Assembly: GCA_039654915.1 (NCBI GenBank)
Contig: CM077593.1
Span: forward strand, 55,372,501-55,436,500
DNA length: 64,000 nt
From: Aquilaria yunnanensis
Lineage: Eukaryota; Streptophyta; Magnoliopsida; Malvales; Thymelaeaceae
Reading direction: 5' to 3'
Shown piece after piece: positions 1-10,169 of the stretch; within the stretch, counting starts at the first letter, position 1, and the number at the start of each line of letters is the position of its first letter. The notes beneath the pieces were generated by a model. That model did not search any database, had not been told where the DNA came from, and worked only from the letters and a program-made list of their open reading frames with translations. A program made the translations under genes and the position numbers.

Positions 1-921
1 GGATAGTGGCTTCTGTACTGGAGATAAGTGACAACTCCTTAGTACAATAGGAAGTTCTCCTGGCCACTTTCCCTTTGCATATCTTATAGTCCCTCTTTCG
101 TAGCTGTTTCGGCAACTCTATTTGTCTGTTGCTCGGGGGTTGAGCTAGTGGGCTGAAGTGCCTTTTTATTCAGAGGTCGGTGACGGATTCTTGAAATCTT
201 CTGTCCATAAACTGGAAATCATTACTGGCCGGTGTCACCGTCGGTATGCCAAATCAGCATACTATGTTCTTCCAGATGAACTTTTTATGCACCTTTTGCC
301 TGCATGGTTGCTAGGAGTTCTGCCTTACCCCACTCAGTGAAGTAGTCCTCTGCTATGACGCAGAACTTCACATCTTCGGGTGCTTTCTGGAGTGGCTCGG
401 TGCAATCTTTCTGAGGTTATCAACTCCGAAGGCAGTCTTCGGGTGCTGGCATGTCTCTGGCCATTTTCACAGCTCTTGGACGAATTGTCCTACGCACCCA
501 TTTTACCGATATATCTTAATAAAGGAATTGCGTACCTTTGCCTATATAGCTTTTCCTTATTATCATCCGGAATGTCTACGCACTTCCTGCCTCTTCATGA
601 GGATTTTTGAGACTTCTTGGTTGCGAGATTCGTCTTTGTAGGATCTTTCCACCTTTTGTGCGAGGTTATTATAGCTAGCGTGCCATGCTCGGATGGCCCA
701 ATGCTTTTGGTAATCAAATTTGATCATCTTGGTGGCCTCCTTGCCTTCGGGTCTCCGACGGGGTATCCTAGTGCCCTGATGTTCTGCGCTTGGAGTTCCA
801 CCGACAAGGAGTTTCCAATCTAGATCTAGCTTCGCTCCGTCTCCTTTGTTGGTTTCAACCTTCCCTACATCTAGGATTTCGGTGATCTAGTCTGCCAGTA
901 CCTAAGCGCTTACTGCCCTTC
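1..921 (-). pseudogene. Tat/Ogre-type Gypsy pol remnant (RNase H tail to integrase), part of T1
   Basis: Degenerate minus-strand pol. Read from high to low coordinates, it passes a stretch resembling the region between RNase H and integrase, then LYRQRYAIPLLRYI (about 508-550), the usual lead-in to the integrase zinc finger in Tat-type elements. Next comes VIAEDYFTEW (330-359), the counterpart of the conserved VDYFTKW around the first catalytic Asp of integrase. Stops and frameshifts break every frame, so this is dead. It continues the RNase H fragment at 6592-6650, because element A was inserted between them with duplication CCTTC (917-921 and 6587-6591). Family assignment rests on these motifs. 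The plus-strand frames here are shadows. Confidence 0.6.
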
Positions 922-1942
922 TGATATGATCAAAGAAGGCACAACCAAGGAAGGCAAGGACCCACTAAAGGTTTCTAGTGGACCTTTGACAAGGAAAAAG
1001 GCTAAGGAGCTCACTAGTGCACTCCAAGCTTGGATTTTGACAGATTGGCGATGTTCTGGTGGAAAAATCATATCTTCAGCTAAACAGATCGGAATTGAGT
1101 AATTCTTGATTCATTGGAAAGATAACATCTGAAGCTACAAGTCATATGAAGACCATCAAACCCAGTTTGTACGTTAATGAGGTCCAATTTAGCTTCAAAG
1201 TCGCGATTTACGAGTTATCGCTGGTTCAGAAGCAGTTGCAGTATTTTTCGCATATCTTTGGATTCAGATGTCCGTTTTGTGTGGTTCAGGTGTCATTTCA
1301 AAGATAAGAAAGATATCTACAACTTTCATGCTTTTCATTTTGAGAAATAATGGTTGCATCAAGTTTTAATTTCAGCTTGAAGTTGAAGACACAAGCAGGA
1401 ACCACCTGAGAAGACTATTTTGGGGTTTTCATGGCCAATCTTGTATTTATAGTTTATTTTCGTTCAAATCCTATTTAGATACATTATTTAGGAAGTTATT
1501 TAGGCTATGGAATAGTTTTAAATCGTTTTGGGCAAGTGGCATACGCTGCATTCATTGAACTTGTTCAAACTAGGAATTAGAGTCCTAATTTGACTAGGAT
1601 TTCCTATGTCTTTATATCTAGGATTCTTAAGGGATTTAGGCTGCGAATTTTGCCCAGCTTTTAACCCTAGTTTAGGCCTATATAAAGGCACATATTCTGG
1701 ATGTAAATATACAGAAAAATTTCGAAATAATATTGCTCTTTGGAGAGGTTTTCTCTTTGGTTCTTTGTGGACTGCCTTGGTGCACAAGTATGCTTGTGTT
1801 CTTGGAGTTCCATACTTCTCGTTTCTAGTCACAGGTTGATTAGGGGTGGGGGTCTTCAAACCCAATCTCTTTGATGTGTTGTGGAGCTTGAAAAACATCT
1901 TGGGCGAGTTTCATGGTCTTTATACCATCGGGGTTCGCATCA
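922..1942 (+). repeat. 5' LTR of element A
   Basis: Starts TGATATGATC and ends GGGTTCGCATCA, followed at once by the primer site. It matches 5566-6586 over the same 1021-bp length with about 16 substitutions by eye (about 1.6 percent) and no length change. A TATA-like TATATAAAGG occurs near 1678-1687. Confidence 0.92.
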
Positions 1943-1944
1943 GT

Positions 1945-1956
1945 TGGTATCAGAGC
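1945..1956 (+). other. Primer binding site (tRNA-iMet) of element A
   Basis: TGGTATCAGAGC is complementary to the 3' end of plant initiator-Met tRNA and lies 2 bp inside the 5' LTR, where minus-strand cDNA synthesis is primed. Confidence 0.9.
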
Positions 1957-2856
1957 CACAAGTTCCATTGAAGGACATATCTTTGTGTTCTTGTTTCTCT
2001 TCGTTTTCCCTTCAATTTTGTCCAGTAATTTCGTGCTTTAATTCTCTGTTTTAATCTATTTTCTTCTTGTTTCAGGTCTTTCCTTTTTTTATTCCATCCT
2101 TGTTCAAGTCCGAAAATCACAAAAACAACAAAAAGAAGTCAATCCATGTCACCTTGTGTTCTCGGTTTCTACTTGTTTGTTCTTGTTTAATTCTCATCTT
2201 TCTGTTTCATTTCCAGCCATATTAATCTCTTTTGTTTTCATTGTTTCCAGCATCTTAGAGTCCAGAAAACTTCAAGAAAAGAAGGATCCAAGTTCAGGAA
2301 TTTTCGGTCTCAAAAAGTTGCTTCAAATTGTGCCAATTTCACTAGTTTTCTTGTCTTGGCTGAAAAGAATTCTAACTTTTTGTCTTTGGCAGCAAGGAGT
2401 TTCAAGGAGAACGTTTGGTTAGCATCAAAACAGCAAGCAAAAAAAAAAAAGGAGGAAAAAAAAAAGGAAGGAAAAGAAAAGAAAAAGAAAGAGCAAAGAA
2501 AAGAAAAGAAAAGAGCTTGCAAAAAAAAGAAGTTTTCTCAAAGTGTTGAAAGTTTTGCGCCCGAAACCTATCCCATTGTTTTAAGCCAAAAAGCTTTCTT
2601 TGTGGTTCTTGTGATCATCAATTGCAAGGGCTTCCTAGAGTCTTTTAAAGCTTGTTTAGCCCACCTCTTTTGGAGTCAAAACAGTTCTTCAAAAATTCAA
2701 GTTTTCTTGTGTGCTTTGAGGATAGTTTTCTTAGAACTTTGGAGAACTCTTTGAATAAGCAATATCTCACTAACAAATTGAGTGTTTTGAGTGTTCATAT
2801 TTTGAGTGAAACACGTGAGGTGAGTGTTTGTGAGGATCTTTGTTATTTTCAGGAGT
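1957..2856 (+). other. Long leader of element A with A/G-rich tract
   Basis: About 900 bp of untranslated leader between primer site and gag. It is T/C-rich at first and then holds an almost pure A/G tract at about 2430-2535. The sequence just before the gag ATG (TTATTTTCAGGAGT) looks like a splice acceptor, but no donor was established. Short open frames here are low-complexity artefacts. Confidence 0.6.
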
Positions 2857-4248
2857 ATGGAGGGCCAGGAGGATAGGAGGAAGAAAGTGAGACACAATGA
2901 GGAGCCAACCATGAGAGAATTTCAAGAAACTCTCAATAGACTTGTGGGGAGGATTGAGGACATTGATTTAAGGTTGCCAATGAGAGGTCCAAGGAGAAAA
3001 GAACCCGAGGAGGAGGAAAGAGTTTGGCATGACCATGGGTTTCCAATGAGGTGTGAGCCAAGAGAGGATAACAACCTAAATTCCATCAAGCCTACCATTC
3101 CACCTTTCCAAGGGAGGAGTGATCCCGATGCATATTGGGAGTGGGAACAAAAGATTGAGATGGTGTTTGATTGCCATCATTACTCCGAGAAAGATAAGGT
3201 TAAATTGGCTACCATAAAGTTCACTAATTATGCTCTTGTATGGTGGAATCAGGATGTTACTTCTAGGAGAAGGAATGAGGAGGAGCCCATACACACATGG
3301 AGAGCCCTTAAAGCCTTGATGAGGAGGAGATTTGTGCCTAGCTACTACACTAAAGATCAACGCCTCAAGCTTCAAAAGCTAGTGCAAGGCCAAAGGAGTG
3401 TGGAGGACTACCATAAAGACTTGGAGATAACCTTGACCCGAGCCAACATCATGGAGGATGAGGATACCACCATTGCTAGATTCATTAATGGTCTCAATCC
3501 TGAGATTGCCAACAAAGTGGAAATGGCACCTTATTTGAACATGGAGGATTTGCTTTATTATGCCACCAAGGCCGAGAAAATCATCAAAAGGTCCAAGGCA
3601 TCCAAGATGTGTCAAGGAGGAATTTCCACATGGAGAGGAGCATGGAGCAAAGATGTAAGAGAAGTACCCAAGCCAAACATGGAGATCACAAAAGGAGACT
3701 TGTCTCAATCGCAACAAGAAAAGTCAATCATGCTTGTTCCACTTTCACCACAACAAGTTTTGGAAGATCAAAGAAAACTTCAGAGTGAGGTTGAGAGAAA
3801 AGAAAAAGAGGGGAAAGTTGAGGGCAAGAGTGATGAGGGGAAAGTTGAGAGAACAACCGAGAGATTAAGTAAGAAGAGTGAACATGAGGGGAAGAAGAGT
3901 GGAGAGTTCCCGAAAGAAGAAATTGAGTGTGAAGTTGAGAGAAGACAAGAGTGCAATGAACCCAAGCCGAGTGAAGAGAGAAAGACCTACAGAGAAGCCA
4001 TACTTTCATCTAACATAATGGAGTCTTCTTCTAGTGTTGTGTTGTCTTCTTTTCAGGACTTAAGTGGAGATAAGCTACAAGAATCAAGTGAGTTGCTGCC
4101 CATCCAAGAAGTTGGTGTTCCAAATATTCTAAGCCATGTCCCATGCATCAAACCAATGAAGGAGGTTGAAAAGGAACAATTTGAGGTAAGTCCAAGTGAT
4201 TTCATATGCAAAAGTTTGCCTAACATTGTTTCTTATCCTATTTTTTAA
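2857..4248 (+). CDS. gag: Gag protein of element A
   Basis: Intact frame of 463 residues starting MEGQEDRRKK at the ATG at 2857; the frame stays open upstream only from a GTG, so this ATG is preferred. Gag is the structural protein that packages element RNA in the cytoplasm. The retrotransposon Gag core is at about residues 70-250: a PPFQGRSDPDAYWEWEQK segment, then ALVWWNQ, RRRFVPSYY and the VEDYHKDLE region. This pattern is typical of plant Gypsy chromovirus Gag. The rest is Lys/Glu-rich and low in complexity. No CCHC zinc knuckle follows the core, although related Gags usually have one, so RNA binding may depend on the charged tail. There is no pol downstream in this or another frame. Confidence 0.85.
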   Translation: MEGQEDRRKKVRHNEEPTMREFQETLNRLVGRIEDIDLRLPMRGPRRKEPEEEERVWHDHGFPMRCEPREDNNLNSIKPTIPPFQGRSDPDAYWEWEQKIEMVFDCHHYSEKDKVKLATIKFTNYALVWWNQDVTSRRRNEEEPIHTWRALKALMRRRFVPSYYTKDQRLKLQKLVQGQRSVEDYHKDLEITLTRANIMEDEDTTIARFINGLNPEIANKVEMAPYLNMEDLLYYATKAEKIIKRSKASKMCQGGISTWRGAWSKDVREVPKPNMEITKGDLSQSQQEKSIMLVPLSPQQVLEDQRKLQSEVERKEKEGKVEGKSDEGKVERTTERLSKKSEHEGKKSGEFPKEEIECEVERRQECNEPKPSEERKTYREAILSSNIMESSSSVVLSSFQDLSGDKLQESSELLPIQEVGVPNILSHVPCIKPMKEVEKEQFEVSPSDFICKSLPNIVSYPIF

Positions 4249-5550
4249 GGGGATGAAATTAATGCAACTCCAACCGAAGTCATTGAGTGCAAAGGTGAAA
4301 ATTTTATGGTTCCTACACCGAAGGAAGATACTTGGAGACTAAGTCCAACCACTGTAATGTATTTCTTCCTAGCACCTAGATTTGATGTAGTTTTGCATGA
4401 AAATCTCAAACAATGTGTGTTTGCTTGCAATGTTATTTTGACAAATGGTTTCCATGAAACTAGATTAAGAGAAGGAAGTAAACATGGAAATTTGACAAAA
4501 TATGGTTTAAAAGCTTCTAATTCTTTGGTTTTGTCAAATCATCTTTGGAATTGCTTGAGTTTCTCTAGAGGAAAATCTATTTTGTTGTCTTTTGTTTTTG
4601 AATTTGTTTACTTTGCATCCATGTCACATTGTTTTGTTTTGTCTCAAGTTAAATCTACTTCTTTAGAATTTTGCATGCATAAATTGGTTGTTACCCATGC
4701 ATTTCATACTTCTTTGATTTTCATTCATGTTCAGTCCATTTTTGTGTGTCAATCTTTAATTTCCAGCAAAGCATTTTTTTGCCATGACACATGCATTACA
4801 CAAACTTTTCAGCATTGATATTTTTGCTTTATGTGCAAACCTAAAAGTTTTTATTTTGAGTGAAAATTCTGGTTTTAAATTCAGCCTTTTAAGGAGGTAT
4901 GTTGAGTCCTTTGTTTTGTGTCACATTTCATTCACAAATTTTATGCATTGTTGTGCATATACATGCAAAAATAAGTTTGCTACTGAATTGGTTTCACTTA
5001 ATCCTATCTATTCCAATCTTGTTTCATTTAAAATGCTTAGGATTTTTGTGGAATTTGTGCATCCTTGTTTTGTTATTAGTTTAGGCCACATTGTGTTCAA
5101 TTCTTGTTTATTTGAATGGCCTATGCAAACTATTGTCTTGACATGCATAATGTGTGCTTTTCATGACCTTGACACTTATGTGAGTTTAGGTCCATTTGTT
5201 TTTAGTGCATACAGCATCCCTAAGGTAAATTATTCCTACACTTTTACTTGTTGTGAGACTAATGTTTTTGAGATGGCAAAGGCAATGAAAGTGATGCCTC
5301 GAGTTAAAATGAAAATTGTGCTAACTTTCAGATTTTTTGTGCTAATTGCTTCTAACTTTGTTTTTGACCCTGGAGGTATCATTGCATTTGGATATTGGTT
5401 CAGCTTTTTCACAAGATCAAAGCTCCATACACAAGCAATCCATGCTATTGGTGCTTATGTGAAAGGTAAGTGCTTATGTGTTGATCATTTCATTTTTATT
5501 GATTCAACTCCCTTTTCTAGTGCAGGTTTTGATTCGAGGACGAATCCTTC
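4249..5550 (+). other. Pol-less spacer of element A
   Basis: T-rich sequence in the place of pol. Two open frames occur, at 4306-4818 and from 4784 across the LTR border to 5746, but their translations are rich in Phe, Leu, Cys and His and show no protease, RT, RNase H or integrase motif. Only the end, at about 5528-5565 (FDSRTNPSKEGG), resembles a Gypsy polyprotein tail. I regard it as non-coding, with low confidence that either frame is expressed. Confidence 0.6.
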
Positions 5551-5565
5551 TAAGGAGGGGGGAGC
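5551..5565 (+). other. Polypurine tract of element A
   Basis: TAAGGAGGGGGGAGC directly precedes the 3' LTR, the expected plus-strand priming site. Confidence 0.85.
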
Positions 5566-6586
5566 TGATATGATCAAAGAAGGCACAACCAAGGAAGGCA
5601 AGGACCCACTAAAGGTTTCTAGTGGACCTTTGACAAGGAAAAAGGCTAAGGAGCTCACTAGTGCACTTCAAGCTTGGATTTTGACAGATTGGCGATGTTC
5701 TGGTGGAAAAATCATATCTTCAGCTAAACAGATCGGAATTGAGTAATTCTTGATTCATTGGAAAGATAACATCTGAAGATACAAGTCATATGCAGACCAT
5801 CAAACCCAGTTTGCACGTTAACGAGGTCCAATTTAGCTTCAAAGTCGCGATTTACGAGTTATCGCTGGTTCAGAAGCAGTTGCAGTATTTTTCGCATATC
5901 TTTGGATTCAGATGTCCGTTTTGTGTGGTTCAGGTGTCATTTCAAAGCTAAGAAAGATATCTACAACTTTCATGGTTTTCATTTTGAGAAATAATGGTTG
6001 CATCAAGTTTGAATTGCAGCTTGAAGTTGAAGACACAAGCAGGAACCACCTGAGAAGACTATTTTGGGGTTTTCATGGCCAATCTTGTATTTATAGTTTA
6101 TTTTCGTTCAAATCCTCTTTAGATACATTATTTAGGAAGTTATTTAGGCTATGGAATAGTTTTAAATCGTTTTGGGCAAGTGGCATACGCTGCATTCATT
6201 GAACTTGTTCAAACTAGGAATTAGAGTCCTAATTTGACTAGGATTTCCTATGTCTTTGTATCTAGGATTCTTAAGGGATTTAGGCTGCGAATTTTGCCCA
6301 GCTTTTAACCCTAGTTTAGGCCTATATAAAGGCACATATTCTAGATGTAAATATACAGAAAAATTTCGAAATAATATTGCTCTTTGGAGAGGTTTTTTCT
6401 TTGGTTCTTTGTGGACTGCCTTGGTGCACAAGTATGCTTGTGTTCTTGGAGTTCTATACTTCTCGTTTCTAGTCACAGGTTGATTAGGGGTGGGGGTCTT
6501 CAAACCCAGTCTCTTTGATGTCTTGTGGAGCTTGAAAAACATCTTGGGCGAGTTTCATGGTCTTTATACCATCGGGGTTCGCATCA
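5566..6586 (+). repeat. 3' LTR of element A
   Basis: 1021 bp, starts TGATATGATC and ends GGGTTCGCATCA, then the CCTTC duplication. Partner of 922-1942. Confidence 0.92.
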
Positions 6587-6591
6587 CCTTC

Positions 6592-7256
6592 TAGGCTCAT
6601 ACGCGATGTAGTACTCTTTGAGTTCAATGCACCATTTTGATAGTCTTTTCCGAATGCTCTACTCTTTCTTGCGGCGTTGCGCGGAGGCGGGTCACTTTGG
6701 ACAGCGGTCGTGTCCTGGGAAGTAGAGTCGGCGCCTTCTGCCCGCAAGTCAAGTCGTAAATGACCTCTCGGGGCAATGGGTTTTGACTTCATTGCCGGGG
6801 AGATGGTGATATTTTCCTCGGGTGCAGAACTCTTTCGGTGGGGAGATCTGGGTCATCCTGACACTGCTTTTCCCATAGGTCGTACTCTGGGCAGCACGGT
6901 TCCCACTGAGGACTCATCCCGTTGATCTCCATTTTCTCAATTCCTATGAATTGGCATGGGACTCCCCACCTCACGAGGTACTGATGAGGAGGGCCTCCTC
7001 CCCGAATTTTTGCTGCGGCCTTCTTTGGCTTGACTACTGCGTCATTCCGACCATGCCAGGACGTGGGAATTCGTGCAGAAGGCCTATGGTAATAGTTAGA
7101 GGACGTTCACCCTCGGGCAGGGAAATCCCTGCTGCCATTATTTGGTTGCCCATTGAATCTCTGGCGTAGACGGGGGCCTCGGGAGTCCCCTCTCCTTAGA
7201 AAGCCGAGTTTCAACTTTCGGCAACCTGGGAGTGATTTCCCACAGACGGCGCCAGA
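6592..7256 (-). pseudogene. T1: Tat-type Gypsy gag start joined to RNase H remnant
   Basis: Minus-strand remnant. Just inside the LTR is a primer-site-like TGGCGCCGTCTG (about 7243-7254 on the minus strand), typical of Tat/Ogre elements. The translation then resembles a Gag N-terminus (SPQWEPCCPEYD region, about 6789-6974), alignable with T2 Gag at 13500-13871. By 6650-6592 the reading is already RNase H-like (IELKEYYIAYEPRR). The rest of gag, protease and RT is missing, so an internal deletion has joined gag to RNase H. Stops are frequent and nothing here is functional. Confidence 0.55.
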
Positions 7257-8263
7257 TGATATCGGGCTTCGGGAGGTGCGGAGCCAACATCTGATGCAGT
7301 CCGGTTAGGCGGAGCTAGCATCTCCACTGTGTCCAGGATGGGGTCCTAGAGGTGGAAGAAGGTACCCTGAGAGGGTCACCTTAAGTGGTGGCGAGGACGG
7401 GAAAGACTTTCGGCACGAGAGAGAGCCCGGAGCGGAGATCCTTCAGGGAGACCTAGCTGAAACACTCAGAAAATAGGGGTTAGGAGGCCCCCGGGGTGGT
7501 TTTCCGGGGGGGAACCTCCGACGCCCAAGTCAGTGCTCCGAGAAAGAGAGATACTCAGTAATAAGCACAAGGGACTCCTGCCTGGCATGTCTTTCTGAGG
7601 ACTGAAGGGAGAGTATTTAGGCGGAGTGAGGAGAGCGTCCTCTTGTCCTTTTGGTCCTCCGGGCGGACAAGCCCCTGCTTGTGACCAATTCCCTGGTCTA
7701 AAAGGGAGGAGGTGATCCCTTCAGATTGTGACATGTGTATGGACAGATGGTGTTCGTATTTTTGGGCGTGGAGGCCCCTAGTCATCTACAGGCTCCTCGG
7801 GCCGTGAGCCGTAGTAGGTGTAGCCCTGTGTGACAGGACGCATGTTGCGATGGCGTGTTATGGTGTGTCTGGGGGTGGCGTGTTGGAGACGTATATGAGC
7901 GGAGTGTCAGAGACTCCTTGATGGCTCTTGCCGTACAACCGAGGTCCCTTTGGTTGATGTCTCACTTCGGGGTGATGGGTCCTTTTCTTGAGTCGGGCTA
8001 GAACTTCGGTGCCTACATCTTCGGGGGGCTTTCTCCCGCAGGGGGTGGTTGGTCTTTCTCCCCCGAAACTGGTTCGGTCGCCCTCCTGAAGGAGGCGCTA
8101 CACTGGCTTCTGAAGTTGGCATTTGGTGATGTAACGAGGTCGTGTGCCTCAGCTGTATGACTTCCTTCACTCCGTAGTCCTTTCCGAGGTCGTACGCCTC
8201 AGGTGTCTGGTGCCCTCTTTCCCATGGTCGGCAGGTGGTCAGGGCGATAGTACTTTGGCTATC
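7257..8263 (-). repeat. T1 LTR (Tat-type), partial
   Basis: Starts (plus reading) TGATATCGGG next to the TGGCGCC primer site. It shares interrupted similarity with the T2 LTR from 14195: the GGGTTAGGAG segment, TGACATGTGTATGG, and the GAGGCTCC or GAGACTCC region. The outer end is unclear because it abuts a truncated Copia LTR at 8264. Frames within it, such as the upper part of 7907-8392, are not genes. Confidence 0.5.
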
Positions 8264-9021
8264 AACCTTTATGATCATCACTGATATATGCCATTGTCCC
8301 TTTGTCCAAGATATCAAGACTAAGCACGAGACATGGAATGTGTCACTCTCATATAGCCCAATCTTTGGTTTCTTGATTATCGAGTAGACCAACTTAAACT
8401 GATGACATTGATATCGTGTATCAACTCATCCGAGCATGGCCATACATTTTCTAAGTCTCACTCTATCAAGGGGCCCGAAGATATCACTCCCGTTACATTT
8501 GTGGGAAAAATCCCATCTTGATCATACAAATCCCTCCACATGATATGTGACCTACCCAATGACCTCCTTCAAGTTCACTCAGTTACGAGCAACAAAGGAA
8601 AGTATCAAAGTATGTGACTCACATGTAGGGAACCTTGATGATCTTAGGTTAAAGGACTACATATACCATGATCACTATGAGAATCACTTATGACACTCAT
8701 ATAACAATCCATGTAGTGTTCTCATGGTTGGTCGGTCCAGTACACAAGTTCTTCAACTCGTACCCATATGTAGACTACATATCTCACATTAGTCTCCACA
8801 TATGCTAGTCGTTATGTATTATTGCAACCCGCTCCACAATAATACTAGACCAGGGATGTTTGAGAATATCATTATTCTAGGGTTACAATTATGTTTCTTA
8901 CATTATGCATAAATTAAACAACAAACATAATTGCTGGATTAATGCCTTAATAAAATATCATGAGTCATTGTGCAAAAAATATAATCATCTCATGATTGGC
9001 TTTTTGGGCATAATACTAACA
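8264..9021 (-). repeat. Truncated Copia LTR (same family as element E)
   Basis: Reverse-complement match to the first half of the E-family LTR: it starts TGTTAGTATTATGCCC at 9021 and runs to the AACCTTTATGATCATC region at 8264, where homology stops at about LTR position 750. The remaining 650 bp and the second target duplication are missing. It is more diverged than the three full LTRs at 49181, 52924 and 59401, so it is an older insertion cut by deletion or recombination. Confidence 0.75.
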
Positions 9022-10169
9022 AGACCTACCCCAAAGGTAAGGGAGGTGATAGGTTTGAGGTCGCCTTTTGAGATGTCCAAGTTTAGCAGTAGGTGAGAGA
9101 ATAGATGATCGGCATTGGAACTGTCGTCGATGAGCACTCTTTTGATGTCCCAACTCCCTATCCTTGTCATAATTAGGAGGGGGTCATCGTCAGGGACCTT
9201 TATGGTAGACCCATCTTTCCGAAGAAGCTTGTTTGCTGGGTTCCCGAACTCCATCATCGTGATTTCCCAGACTTTCCTTTTTCTTTCGGCTGAGGGTATT
9301 CCCGTGGTGATTGTCTGGATTACTCTCGCCAGAGGTGGTGGATGCTTCTTGGGACTTCAGTGACGACATCCGTTGGAATTATAGTCCTCATCTTCTCCTT
9401 TTTTCTCTTCTTCCTTTCTTCCTTTCGGCGAGGGCATAACACCGAAGTTGTCCCTGCTTGATCAAAGACTCAATGTACTTTCTCAACTGGAAGCAATCCT
9501 CAGTGTTTTGCCCATGATACCTGTGGAACTGGCAGAACTTCTTCATGTTCTTTTTGTTGTCCGAGGTCATGACCTTCAGATGCTGGGTTGGGTTCCCTTG
9601 CCTTTCCATTGCCATCAATATGTTCGTTCTTGAGGTGTTCAAAGGAGTGAACGACATTGGTTTCCTTCCCTCTATTTTTGAGGTCTTCGCCCGCCCTCGA
9701 TTGGGTACCGAGGTTGGTGACTCTAACCTTCGTAGTGATGATGATCAAACTTCGGCCCTCCCATCCTCAGCTCTTCAGCTGTCATATGTTGTTCCACCCT
9801 TCGGTAGAATTCTCCGAGGGTGTCTGGGGGATCTTTAGGGAACTCATAAAAGAGTTGTTAATCTCTCCGAAGTCCTTTGATCATGGCAAGAATGCAAATT
9901 TTGGGGCGGAAGTCGGGCACACTCAGGGCTTCTCAGTTAAACCTCTCGACATAGTCCCAAATGGTTTCCCCATTCTTTTAGGCTATGTCAAACATTTGGA
10001 CGGGCATCTTTGCCATCGGTTTGCTCCCAATGAACTGTTGGGTGAATGCGGTGGACAACTCCTAAAAACCCAATATCGTTCTGGGGGCGAGGGAGTTATA
10101 CCACACAGTCGCCGGCCCAGAGAGAGTAACATCAAACCACTTGTAGAGGGTGGCATCATCAGCACCATG
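9022..10169 (-). pseudogene. T2: Tat-type Gypsy gag C-terminal half and protease remnant
   Basis: Minus-strand continuation of T2 gag after the 3.2-kb insertion. From 10168 downward the reading resembles a Gag core (LYKWFD-like, then VWYNSLAP-like and MAKMPVQMFD-like segments, with frameshifts). At 9388-9657 comes the compact Cys/His motif typical of Tat Gag: CQFHRYHGQNTEDCFQLRKY. At 9109-9138 is a protease-like VLIDDSSNAD, where the family usually has DTGSSAD; the Asp remains but the following Thr and Gly are lost. The remnant ends at the truncated Copia LTR, and no RT follows. Confidence 0.6.

Larger units (their letters stand above)
922..6586 (+). mobile_element. Element A: non-autonomous gag-only LTR retrotransposon (Gypsy-derived)
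   Basis: Complete element of 5665 bp with two 1021-bp LTRs, an iMet primer site, one intact gag frame, a polypurine tract and a perfect 5-bp duplication CCTTC (917-921 and 6587-6591). No protease, reverse transcriptase, RNase H or integrase core is present; the space where pol should be (4249-5550) is T-rich and lacks those motifs. Just before the tract the translation reads FDSRTNPSKEGG, which resembles the C-terminal tail of many plant Gypsy polyproteins, so the element looks like a pol-deleted derivative of an autonomous Gypsy. This fits the published TR-GAG / large-retrotransposon-derivative class. Mobility would need pol proteins supplied by another element. Confidence 0.85.

Noticed and set aside
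1518..1898. 126-residue minus-strand frame, repeated at 6162-6542
   Set aside because: It lies within the two LTRs of element A and is present twice only for that reason.
2430..2535. A/G-rich tract as a poly(A) tail of a processed pseudogene or non-LTR element
   Set aside because: It lies in the leader of element A between primer site and gag, with no coding remnant upstream and no matching duplication.
4784..5746. 320-residue frame as a real protein of element A
   Set aside because: No recognised domain; it spans the polypurine tract and runs into the LTR. Kept only as an open frame in the spacer entry.
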